Source: Cyclina sinensis (lineage: Eukaryota > Mollusca > Bivalvia > Venerida > Veneridae). Taken from it: 64,000 nucleotides of DNA. A model generated the notes under the pieces. That model did no database searches and was not told the DNA's origin. It saw only the letters and a program-made list of their open reading frames with translations. The translations under genes and the position numbers were made by a program. The DNA lies in contig JAAONU010000002.1 of the NCBI GenBank assembly GCA_012932295.1, positions 19,313,770-19,377,769 on the forward strand, given 5' to 3'. Shown here in pieces: positions 1 to 9,950 of the stretch. Position 1 is the stretch's first letter, and each line of letters begins with the position of its first letter.

Positions 1-609
1 ACTAATGAGATTGTAATCGCATAAGCAGTAGCTTAACATTTCGCTTTCGTGTTAGGCTACCCATATTGCGTTATAAATTACTGTGTCGCAAAATAGTTGT
101 TGATGCACCAGGCCTTGAATTTTTCATTCGATATTAGTAAAATTGTAGACCAGTACTGATCTTTGATAATATGCAAAACTCTTCAACTAACTGTATATGT
201 ATCTTGATCAGTACATATAGTATTTATACTGTTTGTTTATATGTACATAAATATGTTCTGCTCTTCAATATTTGGAGTTATCTGTCTATCTATTTACATG
301 TACAGGTTTCAATGTTATAGTTGACATTTGTGTTTAAATGTACATCTAGTTACTTGTGCAGACGTTCGACTTTGGTGAATGGACAAGTTAATTCAATTAT
401 ACAACACAGAGGTCGGTTGATTCAGCTAAAAATCTGTTTTGCACGTGCACCCATTGGACCAGTATAACCGGTTTTTATTTACAAAAGCTTTTCATTGTAA
501 TTTGTTGCACTTGAAGCATGTTGTAAGAAAAATACCAAAATTGTTTAAAACTGAGGGTTTGCCTGCGTATTTTCAATGCCAAGGATACCAAAGGATTTGC
601 GTGAGAGGG
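1..609. other. No recognised feature
   Basis: AT-rich sequence with no recognisable coding similarity or repeat. The last part, from about 439, contains an open stretch that runs into the Tc1 relic downstream. Its first ~60 codons do not look like a transposase, so it may be the element's 5' untranslated part. Confidence 0.3.
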
Positions 610-1467
610 CAGGTGTTGCAGCACATGTTGGGGCATTTGAATACGCAGTTCGCAGTCTTAGACGTCGATCTGCGCAGACCGGAACTACGGACGACTTGTG
701 AAGTGGTAGACCGCAAGTGACGACAGGAGCCTAGGACCGTCATATCCTGAATCAGCACTTACGGAAACGCCAGTTAACTGCCACAGAGACAGCTTCTGTC
801 ACGCCCGATACGCACAAGTACACAGGTCGCCCATACGCCGGACTCATTCTAACAGACCGTCATCGCAAACAAAGGGTTCAGTGGACCTGCAGACACAGTA
901 CCTGGACAAGGCAGAACTGGCAGACGATCCTCTTCTCAGATGAGTCCAGATTTGCGATATCCGCGAGCGTATAAACCGGCGTAGGAAGGAGCGTTACGAC
1001 GATTCTTGCATACTGCAGAGATCGTTTTGGGGATGGAGGTTCTGGGCGGGCATTGGATGCAGATACCGCACACCACTAGTTGTTGACGGCAACCTAAATG
1101 CCCGCAGTTACAGAGAACTTATTCTGGTGTCTCATGTTGTTCCCCTTCTGCAAAGCATGGCATCAATTACATACTACAGCAAGATAACGCTAGGCCGCAC
1201 GTCGCTCGTGACAATTTACAATTTCTACGAAATCATAATGTTGATTTTACTGACAGCTGGCCTCTGATCTAAACCTCATTGAATATGGCAGACAACGTCG
1301 AAATCAGACTGCTAATGTCAATGAAGCGTTCGGCTTTGCTTGAAGAGTGGGATAATATCCCACAAACTGATATCAATAAACTTGTGCTGTCAATGCGACG
1401 TTGCTGTTTAGCAGTCACTGACGCAGCTGGTGGCCTACGCGCTACTGATTGCTCATTTCTGAAATAA
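610..1467 (+). pseudogene. Tc1-like transposase relic
   Basis: Seen: when the three frames are read together the order of a Tc1/mariner-superfamily transposase appears. Near 690 comes a GTTDD..SGRPQVTT segment, the linker after the paired-like DNA-binding domain. Next are DRHILNQHLRKRQLTAT (about 735-790), LTDRHRKQRVQW (about 845), ILFSDESRF (about 930-955, first catalytic Asp), LQQDNARPHVARD (about 1165-1215, second catalytic Asp), then a SDLN-IE remnant (about 1265). The C-terminal LLEEWDNIPQTDINKLVLSMRRC ends at the stop codon at 1465-1467. Stops are present at the linker and after the first Asp, and there are at least two frameshifts, so the gene is dead. In the family the protein is about 340 aa and cuts and pastes its own TA-flanked element. 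Terminal inverted repeats were not located. Confidence 0.88.
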
Positions 1468-1794
1468 GACCATCACCAATATGAAAACCGACTTAACAAT
1501 GAATTTTTTTAAAACAATTTTACACTTGCACTGTATTGGCAATTTCACTCGAAATTTCAATTTCATTCGAAATCGCAATATTAATTTTTGAAATACTTAC
1601 AATCAAAATCTAGAGCAAATTTCTTTTTGGGTTGAGTATACAATGGTAACTAGTTTTATATCAAACAACGTTCAAATCTTATTGAGATAAACCCGTGTCA
1701 TAATTAGAAGTTTGGCTCTATATAAAGACGTATTGGTTCAATATGTTGGAAGTTTACTTCATATCTATCTAGCTATCTGAGCTTATTTATCGTC
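1468..1794. other. No recognised feature
   Basis: AT-rich. There are short imitating runs such as ATTTCAATTTCATTCGAAAT, but nothing I can name. Part of it may be the 3' end of the Tc1-like element. Confidence 0.3.
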
Positions 1795-2058
1795 GGTACC
1801 GGTTGCCCATATGACCGACGCCCCCTGAAGAAATTAGTTATTTTATGTTGTGGGGGGTAGTGCAAGATACAGAAAGCATCCCATTCTAGAGACACCCCTG
1901 GTTCTTTTGCATGCTCAGTGTATAGCACTGATACATGGGACCTCGGTTTAACGTCTCGCCTGAAAGACTATTAGTAATGTTAGTGGAGGAGCGGGTGATC
2001 GAACTCGGGACCCCTGGTTTACCAGTTCAGCGCGTTACCACTGGACCACATCCGCTCC
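1795..2058 (-). repeat. tRNA-derived SINE-like repeat
   Basis: Read on the minus strand, 2058-1988 is a 71-nt tRNA-like head. It has a perfect 7-bp acceptor stem (GGAGCGG with CCGCTCC), a D-arm/A-box-like TGTGGTCCAGTGGTAACG, an anticodon-loop-like CTGGTAA (GGT, a threonine anticodon) and a B-box-like GAGTTCGATCA. The anticodon stem is only partly paired and the T arm lacks about 3 nt, so it is not a working tRNA. It is followed by about 190 bp of body (GAGACGTTAAACCGAGGTCCC and onward). That arrangement is typical of tRNA-derived SINEs transcribed by RNA polymerase III. The exact 3' end is uncertain. A lone tRNA-Thr pseudogene is the alternative. Confidence 0.65.
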
Positions 2059-2825
2059 TTTCACTTCATATACTAGTAAACTGACTTTCATATCAGACAA
2101 CGTTTGTATCATTTAAAATCAACTCGTGTCATATATAGAAGATTGAATTTTTATAAAGGCGCGATGGCTTTATATATCCGAATTTTACTCCATTTTAAAG
2201 AATACCATGATATTATAAATTTTAGAAAAATAATGAAGACAAGGCTCTACCGACAGGCTTGATACATTTTATACTATCCGACACTTGTTTGGCATTCTAT
2301 TTATCATGTTTTCAGTTTTTATTTGTTTCATTTTCTTTCAAATTTAAATTAAGTCAAAAACCAATCCAGAGCCTCTCCAGTTCATGTCGCGCGCAATTAT
2401 ATGTGAATTTACAGCCTAGGGTCAAATCGATAAGAAATAGTCCCAAATACTTTTAGTCAAAAGTAGGAAAGACTTATATATTAAAGAAAATTAAAAAAAA
2501 ATACCCCCAAAAAAACTATTCGATTAAAATTTATCAGTTAAATATTTAAATATTATATAAAAGAAGGAACAAATTTTCAATTCCCTTAATTCTATTTCAC
2601 ATTTCATGGATCTTTGGTTTCATAATTTTGCAATATTGAATTTACTGATGCAAGGACTTAAACGTTGAACAAGTTTCATCGATCATTTTAGCTGATTTCT
2701 TGCTTGTAAATAATCCACTCGGTATGATTATGTGCTTTTATTCACTAGAAATGTGCTCGTAAGACATATCTATGTGACACAGGAGATGTTTGTAAAAATA
2801 TATGCCACCATAGCGCCTTATCCCT
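2059..2825. other. No recognised feature
   Basis: AT-rich DNA with short A/T runs. The open frame at 2259-2456 has no recognisable similarity. Confidence 0.3.
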
Positions 2826-3850
2826 AGAGACAGCCTTGAAGTTTTGAGGAGCTGGGACCAAGCGTTTTATAGTTATTGATCGGAAAAAATTTTGCTATTC
2901 AAGGACACTGTGACCTTTGCCTTTGACCTGGTGATCTGAAAAACAAAAGGTATCATCTACAACTCATGAACAACCTATATACCACGTTTGAGGAGCATGG
3001 GCCCAAGCGTTCTACAGTTATTCATCAGAACAATTTTGCTTTTCAAGGTTACTGTGACCCTTGAACTTTGACACAATGACCTGAACTATTTTGCTTTTTA
3101 ATGTTCCTGTGACCTTGACCTTTGACATAATAACCCTCAAAACAACAGGGGTCATCAAATTTCATGATCAACCTGCCTATGAAGTTTTAAGGAGCTGGTC
3201 CAAACGTTCTAAAGTAATTGATCGGAAACCATTTTGTTATACAAGGTAACTGTGACCTTGACCTTTGATCTGGTGATCTGAAAAGTATAGGGGTCATCTA
3301 CTGGTCATAGCCAACCTATAGACCAAGTTGGAGGAGCATGGACCAAAGCATTCTATTAATTGGAAATCATTTTGCTTTTAAAGGTCACTGTGACCTTGAC
3401 CTTTGACTTAAAAAATATAGGAGTCATCTACTGGTCATGACCTAACTAAACACTAGTTTAAAGAACCTATGACCGAGCGTTCTATAGTTTTAGATCAGAA
3501 CCCGTTTGCTTTTCAAGGTCACTGTGACCATGATATTTGACCTGGTGACCTAAAAACTATAGCGATTATCCACTGGTCATAAACCACTTATCTACTAAGT
3601 TTGAGGAACTTGGGCCCAATCATTCAATAGTTATTGATCAGAAACCGTTTTGCTTTTCAAGATCACTGTGACCTTGGCCTTTGACTTTATGACCTGAAAA
3701 AATTATAGGCGTCGTCTTTAAACCTACATACCAAGCTTGAGGAAGGTTGGTATAAGGGTTCTCTAGATACTGATCGGAAACGAAGTATTTACCGAATGAA
3801 CGACCGGCCGACCGACATTTGCAAAACAATATGCCCACTCATCTTTGATG
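2826..3850 (+). repeat. Tandem satellite, about 140-bp unit, AGGTCA-rich
   Basis: About seven diverged units. The core TGTGACCTTGACCTTTGAC recurs near 2909, 3052, 3109, 3250, 3390, 3523 and 3667. Each unit also carries GGTCATCTACTGGTCAT and GTTTGAGGAGCATGGGCCC-like blocks. The last unit runs into ACCGGCCGACCGACATTTG and AACAATATGCCCACTC, a degraded form of the tail seen on the E elements near 57.9 kb. No 5' head is visible, so this is a decayed tandem-repeat element of the same general class. Confidence 0.75.
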
Positions 3851-4316
3851 GAGGGGGTGGGGTGGTATAATAAAGGAACAGGATATAAGAAATCTTAAAA
3901 TAAGCAAACAGTTCCGTCAAGGTCAGAATGTGTCTTGATGTGGTGTCTGATGACTGATAAAGCTAAAATTATCAGGTAGGCAGCTTATCAACAGAAATCG
4001 ATGTAATGGCATGGTAAGATACCGATTTGTTATATGTACCCAGTTTATTTATACATTTAATTTTAAAACATTTTAAAGCTAAATTCTGTGAGTCAGCCGC
4101 TTTAAAGGCATATTGGTTTAATATTAAAAGTAGTTCACTTCATATAACGGTGTTCACTTTTCGTATCACCAAACGTTCGTAAATACTTATACATGTACAA
4201 AGGCAGACTCATATCATATATAGATGATTAACTCAAAATAAAGACCTTTTGGTTTAATACACTGGAAGATCACTTGGTAATATAATGAACTAAAACTTTA
4301 AATATCAGACAATATT
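3851..4316. other. No recognised feature
   Basis: AT-rich non-repetitive sequence. The open frame at 4343-4630 on the minus strand only crosses transposon debris. Confidence 0.3.
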
Positions 4317-4476
4317 CCGCATTCGAATTTTGTTATCGTGCCTTAGCATCGTAATCTCGCCTCGTCGACCATTAGCCCTAATGGCGAAAAACGATAAAAT
4401 GATATGAAGCCTCTGAGTCCCATAAAAGTTGTTATAACTTCGCTCTGGCGTCCTATAATCGAAAGTACGATTGTTA
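4317..4476. repeat. CpG-rich foldback repeat (H), fragment
   Basis: Shares the ordered blocks TTTTGTTATCGTGCCTT, GCATCGTAATC, GAGTCCCATAA and CTCTGGCGTCCTATAATCG with the longer copies at 9.55-9.95 and 13.07-13.47 kb. It corresponds to the right-hand part of that repeat. Confidence 0.7.
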
Positions 4477-4537
4477 GACAAACCCATCTGATATATAGAA
4501 AATTCACTCTTCTTAAGACGTATTGATTATATATACA

Positions 4538-5308
4538 GTCCAGTCGCACTGCTACGAATCGCAGTATAACGAAATAACGGTGTTCTACGAAAGAAGTGAT
4601 CGTTCCCGTTATTTTTTCTTCTTTATTCAATTAAGACAAAATGCAATTTAACGAAATGCCATTTAACGAAAAATGCAATTGAGCGAACAGTTATCACGGT
4701 CCCATAATGTAATTAACAGTGAAATAAAGATGCAATATAGCGAATAGCCGTCAGACACTTGTTTTCACACCTCTTTGAGTGATACTTATTGCTCGCGCAG
4801 ATCGCCTTGTGTTTGCTGTCGTAAGGCAATTATCGCCCCAAGCAACACTGGCACGATATGCTGCAAACAACAAGTGGGTTTGTTTGATTGTTACACAAAA
4901 ATTTGTGAGTGATAACATGTCAAAAATTTCAAACGGTATAAAATCTGGTCAAGTTGAATCGCTTAAATTGTGTGATACAAAACTACTATAGGCTTTAAAC
5001 TGTGCAACGGTTGTGCATATTTATTCAGTACTACCTTTCTAAAACATTATGTCGATGTACACTTGAATATTGTTTTATATATGCATCTATGTTGCATTGA
5101 TTAAATATGCAATGAAAATGACATCAAATTTTCAGTTCTTCTTTATTATTTAAGTGTTGACTGACTCCGACATATCACAACAATATATAACAACATTGTC
5201 CGTTTACGATAGTATCACCAATATGTATGAAAAAAATGCGATTCTACGAAAAATGCGATATTACAAAAATTCTTCATGGTCCGATGCATATTCGTAGCAT
5301 CGCAAATG
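4538..5308. mobile_element. Non-autonomous DNA transposon, pogo-like (possible)
   Basis: Left end CAGTCCAGTCGCACTGCTAC follows TATA. The right end, read inverted, gives TGCGATGCTACGAATATGCA, and the left reads CGCACTGCTACGAATCGCAG: imperfect terminal inverted repeats. Repeated ATAACGAAATAACGG, TTTAACGAAA and ATTCTACGAAAAATGCGA near both ends resemble the ends of pogo/Tigger-type elements as I remember them. The interior (an open frame at 4779-4991) shows no transposase motif. Family assignment is tentative. Confidence 0.45.
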
Positions 5309-5309
5309 G

Positions 5310-5311
<2 letters not shown>

Positions 5312-5347
<36 letters not shown>
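5312..5347. repeat. (TA)n microsatellite
   Basis: Uninterrupted TA repeat of about 18 units directly after the right end of the preceding element. Confidence 0.97.
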
Positions 5348-5349
<2 letters not shown>

Positions 5350-5744
5350 AAATTCACAAATTCGCTATAAATGCTTTATTGGTTTCATATCATACACTGT
5401 TCGTATCCCGTGTTATTTTATAGACGATTGGTTTTTTAATATAAAGGTGATATCGCTTCACACATTTAATATATAAATTTATTCATTGGATATTCGACTC
5501 TATATATTAATACTTTCACATCGTGAAGTTTGTACTTTCAATAAAAGACAGGGACGGCTTTCTATAGGTATACGGTTTTACCACATAACTGAAAGAAATT
5601 ATAACACAGCATTAAAGAAAAGTAGACTAGAAAGAAAAAGAAACAGGCCAAAATTATTTTGAAACAGATCAGAAAACATTATATGATGTAAACTGTTAAA
5701 AAATGCTTCAAATTTTATGCACAGGTTGGAACAAGTGTATGCAT
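5348..5744. other. No recognised feature
   Basis: AT-rich sequence without recognised repeats or coding similarity. Confidence 0.3.
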
Positions 5745-5807
5745 CGGTAAGCAGTTTCGCTCTGACGCCTTAAAAGCGAAAGTTCGATAATACGCCGCGA
5801 AGACATG
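5745..5807. repeat. Foldback repeat H, right-end fragment
   Basis: GTTTCGCTCTGACGCC, AAAGCGAAAGTTCGATAATA and GCGAAGAC match the right end of the H copies (9895-9945). The start of a T1 element follows within a few bases. Confidence 0.65.
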
Positions 5808-8800
5808 ACAAGAAGGCCAATGGCCCTAAAGCGCTCACCTTGGTTCAAAGAAAAAAGAAATTTTTATGAATGTAATGATGCATATCACAGAAATGGACCA
5901 ATGCAATTTCATTGCCATAGCTCCAAAAACAAAAAGTAGGTCAGTAGGTCAAGATATAGGTCATAAGACGACATTTTTGAAATCGGAACGGAAAGCTGTA
6001 CACACAGTCCAAATTTCATTGCTGTAGCTAAAAAACAAAAAAGTAGGTCAGTAGGTCAAAAATATAGGTCATGCTATGACGTTTTTGAAATCGAAAAAAA
6101 ACTGTCCACATTGTCCAAATTTCATTGCCATAGCTCCAAAAACAACAAGAGGGCCATGATGGCCCTGGATCGCTCACCTGAGTACTTTGGCTGTAGGTTT
6201 GCTGTTAAGCAGTATTTTATTTTTTAATTGAAAATATGTAAGTGCCTACAAACCAAATATGTAAAATATCAGTCAATAAATAAAGGCTCTATGACAGAAA
6301 GTAGAAATATCTATTATAAGCTATGGTGACCTTGACCTTGACCCAGTGACCTCAAACCCTAACCATGGGTAGAGGTCCATGCAAGGAACCTCTATACTGA
6401 ATATCAATGATATTGGTCTATAAATGAAGGCTCTATGAGGTACAGTAGATAAATCTACTTTTAACCTCCGTGACCTTTAACCTAATCCAATAATTTGAAA
6501 AAGCTTGATAAAGCTTGCTTCATGCCAAATTTTAAAATTCTAGGTCTTGTGGTTTCAGACAAGAAGATTTTTAAAGATTTTCTTCTATATTGTTATTTAA
6601 AACTTGTGACCCCTCGGGCGGGGCCAATAGTGACCCCAGAGACATTTTTCTAACAAACTTGGTAGAGGTCCACTAGACAATGCTACACACCAAATATCTA
6701 AGCTCTATAACTTACGGTTTCTGATAAGAAGATTTTTTAAGATTTTCCTATATAACTCTATGTAAAACAAGTGACCCCCGGGGCGGGGCCATTTTTGACC
6801 CAGAGGCCAGGATTTGAACAAACTTGGTAGAGGTCCACTAGGCAATGCTACAAACCAAATATCTAAGCTCTATAACTTACGGTTTCTGACAAGAAGATTT
6901 TTTAAGATTTTCCTATATAACTCTATGTAAAACAAGTGACCTCCGGGGCGGGGCCATTTTTGACCCAGAGGTCAGGATTTGAACAAACTTGGTAGAGGTC
7001 CACTAGACAATGCTACATACCAAATATCTTAACTGTATGCCTTCTTGTTTCTGACAGGAAGATTTTTTAGTTTTTCCTATATAACTCTATGTAAAACAAG
7101 TGACCCCCAGGGCGGGGCTATTTTTGACCCAGAGGCCATGATTTTAACAAACTTGGTAGAGGTCCACTAGGCAATGCTACACACCAAATATCTAAGCTCT
7201 ATAACTTACGGTTTCTGACAAGAAGATTTTTTAAGATTTTCCTATATAACTCTATGTAAAACTAGTGGCCCCTGGGGCGGGGCCATTTTTGACCCAGAGG
7301 ACAGGATTTGAACAAACTTGGTAGAGGTCCACTAGACAATGCTACACACCAAATATCTAAGCTCTATAACTTACGGTTTCTGACAAAAAGATTTTTTAAG
7401 ATTTTCCAATATAACTCTATGTAAAACTAGTGGCCCCTGGGGCGGGGCCATTTTTGACCCAGAGGACAGGATTTGAACAAACTTGGTAGAGGTCCACCAG
7501 GCAATGCTACACACCAAATATCTAAGCTCTAGGCCTTGTGGTTTCTGACAAGAAGATTTTCAAGTTTTCCCTATATAACTCTATGTAAAATCAACTGACC
7601 CCTGGGGTGGGGTCAGTTTTGTCCCCAGGGACATAATTTGAACAAACTTGGTAATGGTCCACTAGATGATGCTTCATACCAGATATCAAAGCTCCAGGCC
7701 TTGTGGTTTCGGAGAAGAAGATTTTTAAGGATCCAACTTATAAAATCTATTTTTAGCTCCAGTGAACCAGAAATGCAATGGACCAGAACCATTTGAACAA
7801 TCTTGGTAGAGCTTCATGCAAGGAACATCCCAGGCAAGTTTCATTAAATTTGCCCCATTGGTTTCAGAGGAGATGTCGTTTGAATGAAAAGTTGACGACG
7901 GACGGACGGACTGACGGACGACGGACAAAGACCGATCAGAATAGCTCACCCTGAGCACTTTGTGCTCAGGTGAGCTAAAAAGTACGTCAGTAGGTCAAAA
8001 ATATAGGTCATGCGATAACATTTTAGAAACCGAAAAGAAAAACTGTGCACACAGTCCAAATTTCATTGCTGTAGCTAAAAATCAATAAAGTAGGTCAGTA
8101 GGTCAAAAATATAGGTCAAGGAAACATTTTTTTGAAATCATCTTGAAAAACTGTACAAATGGTCCAAATTTTATTGCCATAGCGAAAAACTTAAAAAATG
8201 AGAAAAAAATTTTGGGCGGGGGTGGGGGGGGGGGTTGACCCCAATGGAGGGGGGATGACCCCACTGTGGTCACAGTGCATACTACCAAATATCTTAGCTC
8301 CAGGCCTTGCAGTTTGTGAAAAGAAAATTTAAAAAGTTTTTTCCTATATAACTCTATGTAAAACATGTGACCCCTTGGGCGAGGCCAGTTTTGACCCAGG
8401 GGCCATGATTTGAACAATCTTGGTAGAGGTCTACTAGACAATGCTGAACACTAAAAATCTAACCTCTATGCCTTGTAGTTTTTTACAAGAAGATTTTTAA
8501 AGTTTTCCCTATATTACTCTATGAAAATCAAGTAAGCCCTGGGCGGGGTCAGTTCTGACCCCAGGGTCATAATTTGAACAATCTTTGTAGAGGTCCACTA
8601 GATGATGCCTCATACCAAATATCTAAGCTCCAGGCCTTGCAGTTTCGTACAAGAAGATTTTTAAAGAATTTACTATATAACTCTATGTAAAACATGTGAC
8701 CCCTTGGGCGGAGCAAATTTTGACCCAGGGGCCATGATTTGAACAATCTTGGTAGAGGTCTACTAGACAATGCTCAACATCAAATATCTAAGCTCCACGC

Positions 8801-9553
8801 CTTGCGGTTTCTGACAAGAAGATTTTTAAAATTTTCCCTATATAACTCTATGTAAATAATGTGACCCCCAGGGCGGGGCCAGTTCCGACCCCAGGGTCAT
8901 AATTTGAACAATCTTGGTAGAGGTCCACTAGATGATGCCTCATACCAAATATCTAAGCTCCAGGCTTTGTGGTTTTAGACAAGAAGATTTTGAGTTTTCC
9001 CTATATAACTCTATTTAAATCAAGTGACCCTCAGGGCGGGGCCAGTTCTGACCCCAGGGTCATTATTTGAACAATCTTGGTAGAGGTCCACTAGATGATG
9101 CTCAACACCAAATATCTAAGCTCCATGCCTTGCGGTTTTTGACAAGAAAATTTTTAAAGTTTTCCCTACATAACTCTATGTAAATCAAGTGACCCCCAGG
9201 GCGGGGCCAGTTCTGACCCCAAGGTCATAATTTGAACAATCTTGGTAGAGGTCCACTAGATGATGCCTCATACCAAATATCTAAGCTCCAGGCCTTGTGG
9301 TTTCAGACAAGAAGATTTTCAAAGTTTTTCCTTTAAGTTGCCATAGCAACTAGAGTTCTGCATGGAATTGAATTCTTTGAACAAGTTTGGAAGAGCTTCA
9401 TGCAAGGAACATCCCATGCAAGTTTCATTGAATTTGGCTTAGTGGTTTCAGAGGAGATGTCGTTTGAATGAAAATTGTTGACGCCTCACGACGCACACCG
9501 GACATTGGGGTATGACAAAAACTCACTCTCGCACTTTGTGCCAGGCGAGCTAA
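5808..9553 (+). mobile_element. T1 element with G core then alpha core (hosts a nested T1)
   Basis: Head ACAAGAAGGCCAATGGCCCT with CGCTCACCTTGG at 5813-5845. G-type units (AGTAGGTCAGTAGGTCAA; ATTTCATTGCTGTAGC) of about 105-110 bp follow to 6144 and resume at 7979-8200. From about 8205 the array changes to alpha units. The tail at about 9475-9553 carries the GACGC-rich stretch and GCGAGCTAAAA. The nested element at 6145-7978 splits the G array. The 3' half lies inside the 3.52 kb duplication. Confidence 0.75.
6145..7978 (+). mobile_element. T1/alpha element, complete, nested in G array
   Basis: Starts CAAGAGGGCCATGATGGCCC, continues CGCTCACCTGAGTACTTTGG, and ends with GACGGACGGACTGACGGACG, the hairpin CTGAGCAC-TTT-GTGCTCAG (7951-7969) and GTGAGCTAAAA. 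Between them lie about seven alpha units of about 165 bp (TAGAGGTCCACTAGACAATG at 6826, 6991, 7155, 7320, 7485 and others) plus a unique 5' part with TGACCTTGACCTTGACCCAG. The left flank CTCCAAAAACAA and right flank AGTACGTCAGTAGGTC rejoin to give the host G unit, so both ends are defined to within a few A residues. Confidence 0.85.
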
Positions 9554-9950
9554 AAATACGATGCGAGGACCCAAAATCGCGATGTGACAGACCGAAAACA
9601 CGATGCGAAAATGCAATATTATATATAGCTATGTCGTATCGTTTCTTTAAGACTTCGCCTCGTGTTTTCGAAACTTCGCCCTCTCAACCGCAAGGGCAAA
9701 AAAAAAACAAACAAACGACAAGACGATGCCAAAATACGATGCGAAGTTGCGACAACACGACGCGAAAGCGCGATATTAATAGCGCGCCTCCGCATTTTGT
9801 TATCGTGCCTTCGCATCGTAATCTTCGCATCGACCATGAGCCCTAACGGCGAAAACTGATGCTAAGCCACTGAGTCCCATAAGGGTTATCATTGCTTCGC
9901 TCTGGCGTCCTAAAATCGAAAGTACGATAACACAGTGCGAAGACAAACAA
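9554..9950. repeat. CpG-rich foldback repeat (H), copy 1
   Basis: Contains many forward (ACGATGCGAAG) and inverted (CTTCGCATCGT) copies of one word. A long imperfect hairpin spans about 9733-9822, its arms meeting at GCGCGATATTAATAGCGCGC. The right end is GCTTCGCTCTGGCGTCC and ATCGAAAGTACGATAA. It is much richer in CpG than its surroundings. It sits exactly between the tail of one T1 element and the head of the next. Confidence 0.75.

Noticed and set aside
439..609. First part of an open frame as the transposase N-terminus
   Set aside because: Similarity to Tc1-type transposases only begins around 620. The earlier residues look random.
7951..7975. GC hairpin followed by A/T run as a bacterial-type terminator
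   Set aside because: It is the tail of a T1 element, occurs at each copy, and the sequence is eukaryotic.
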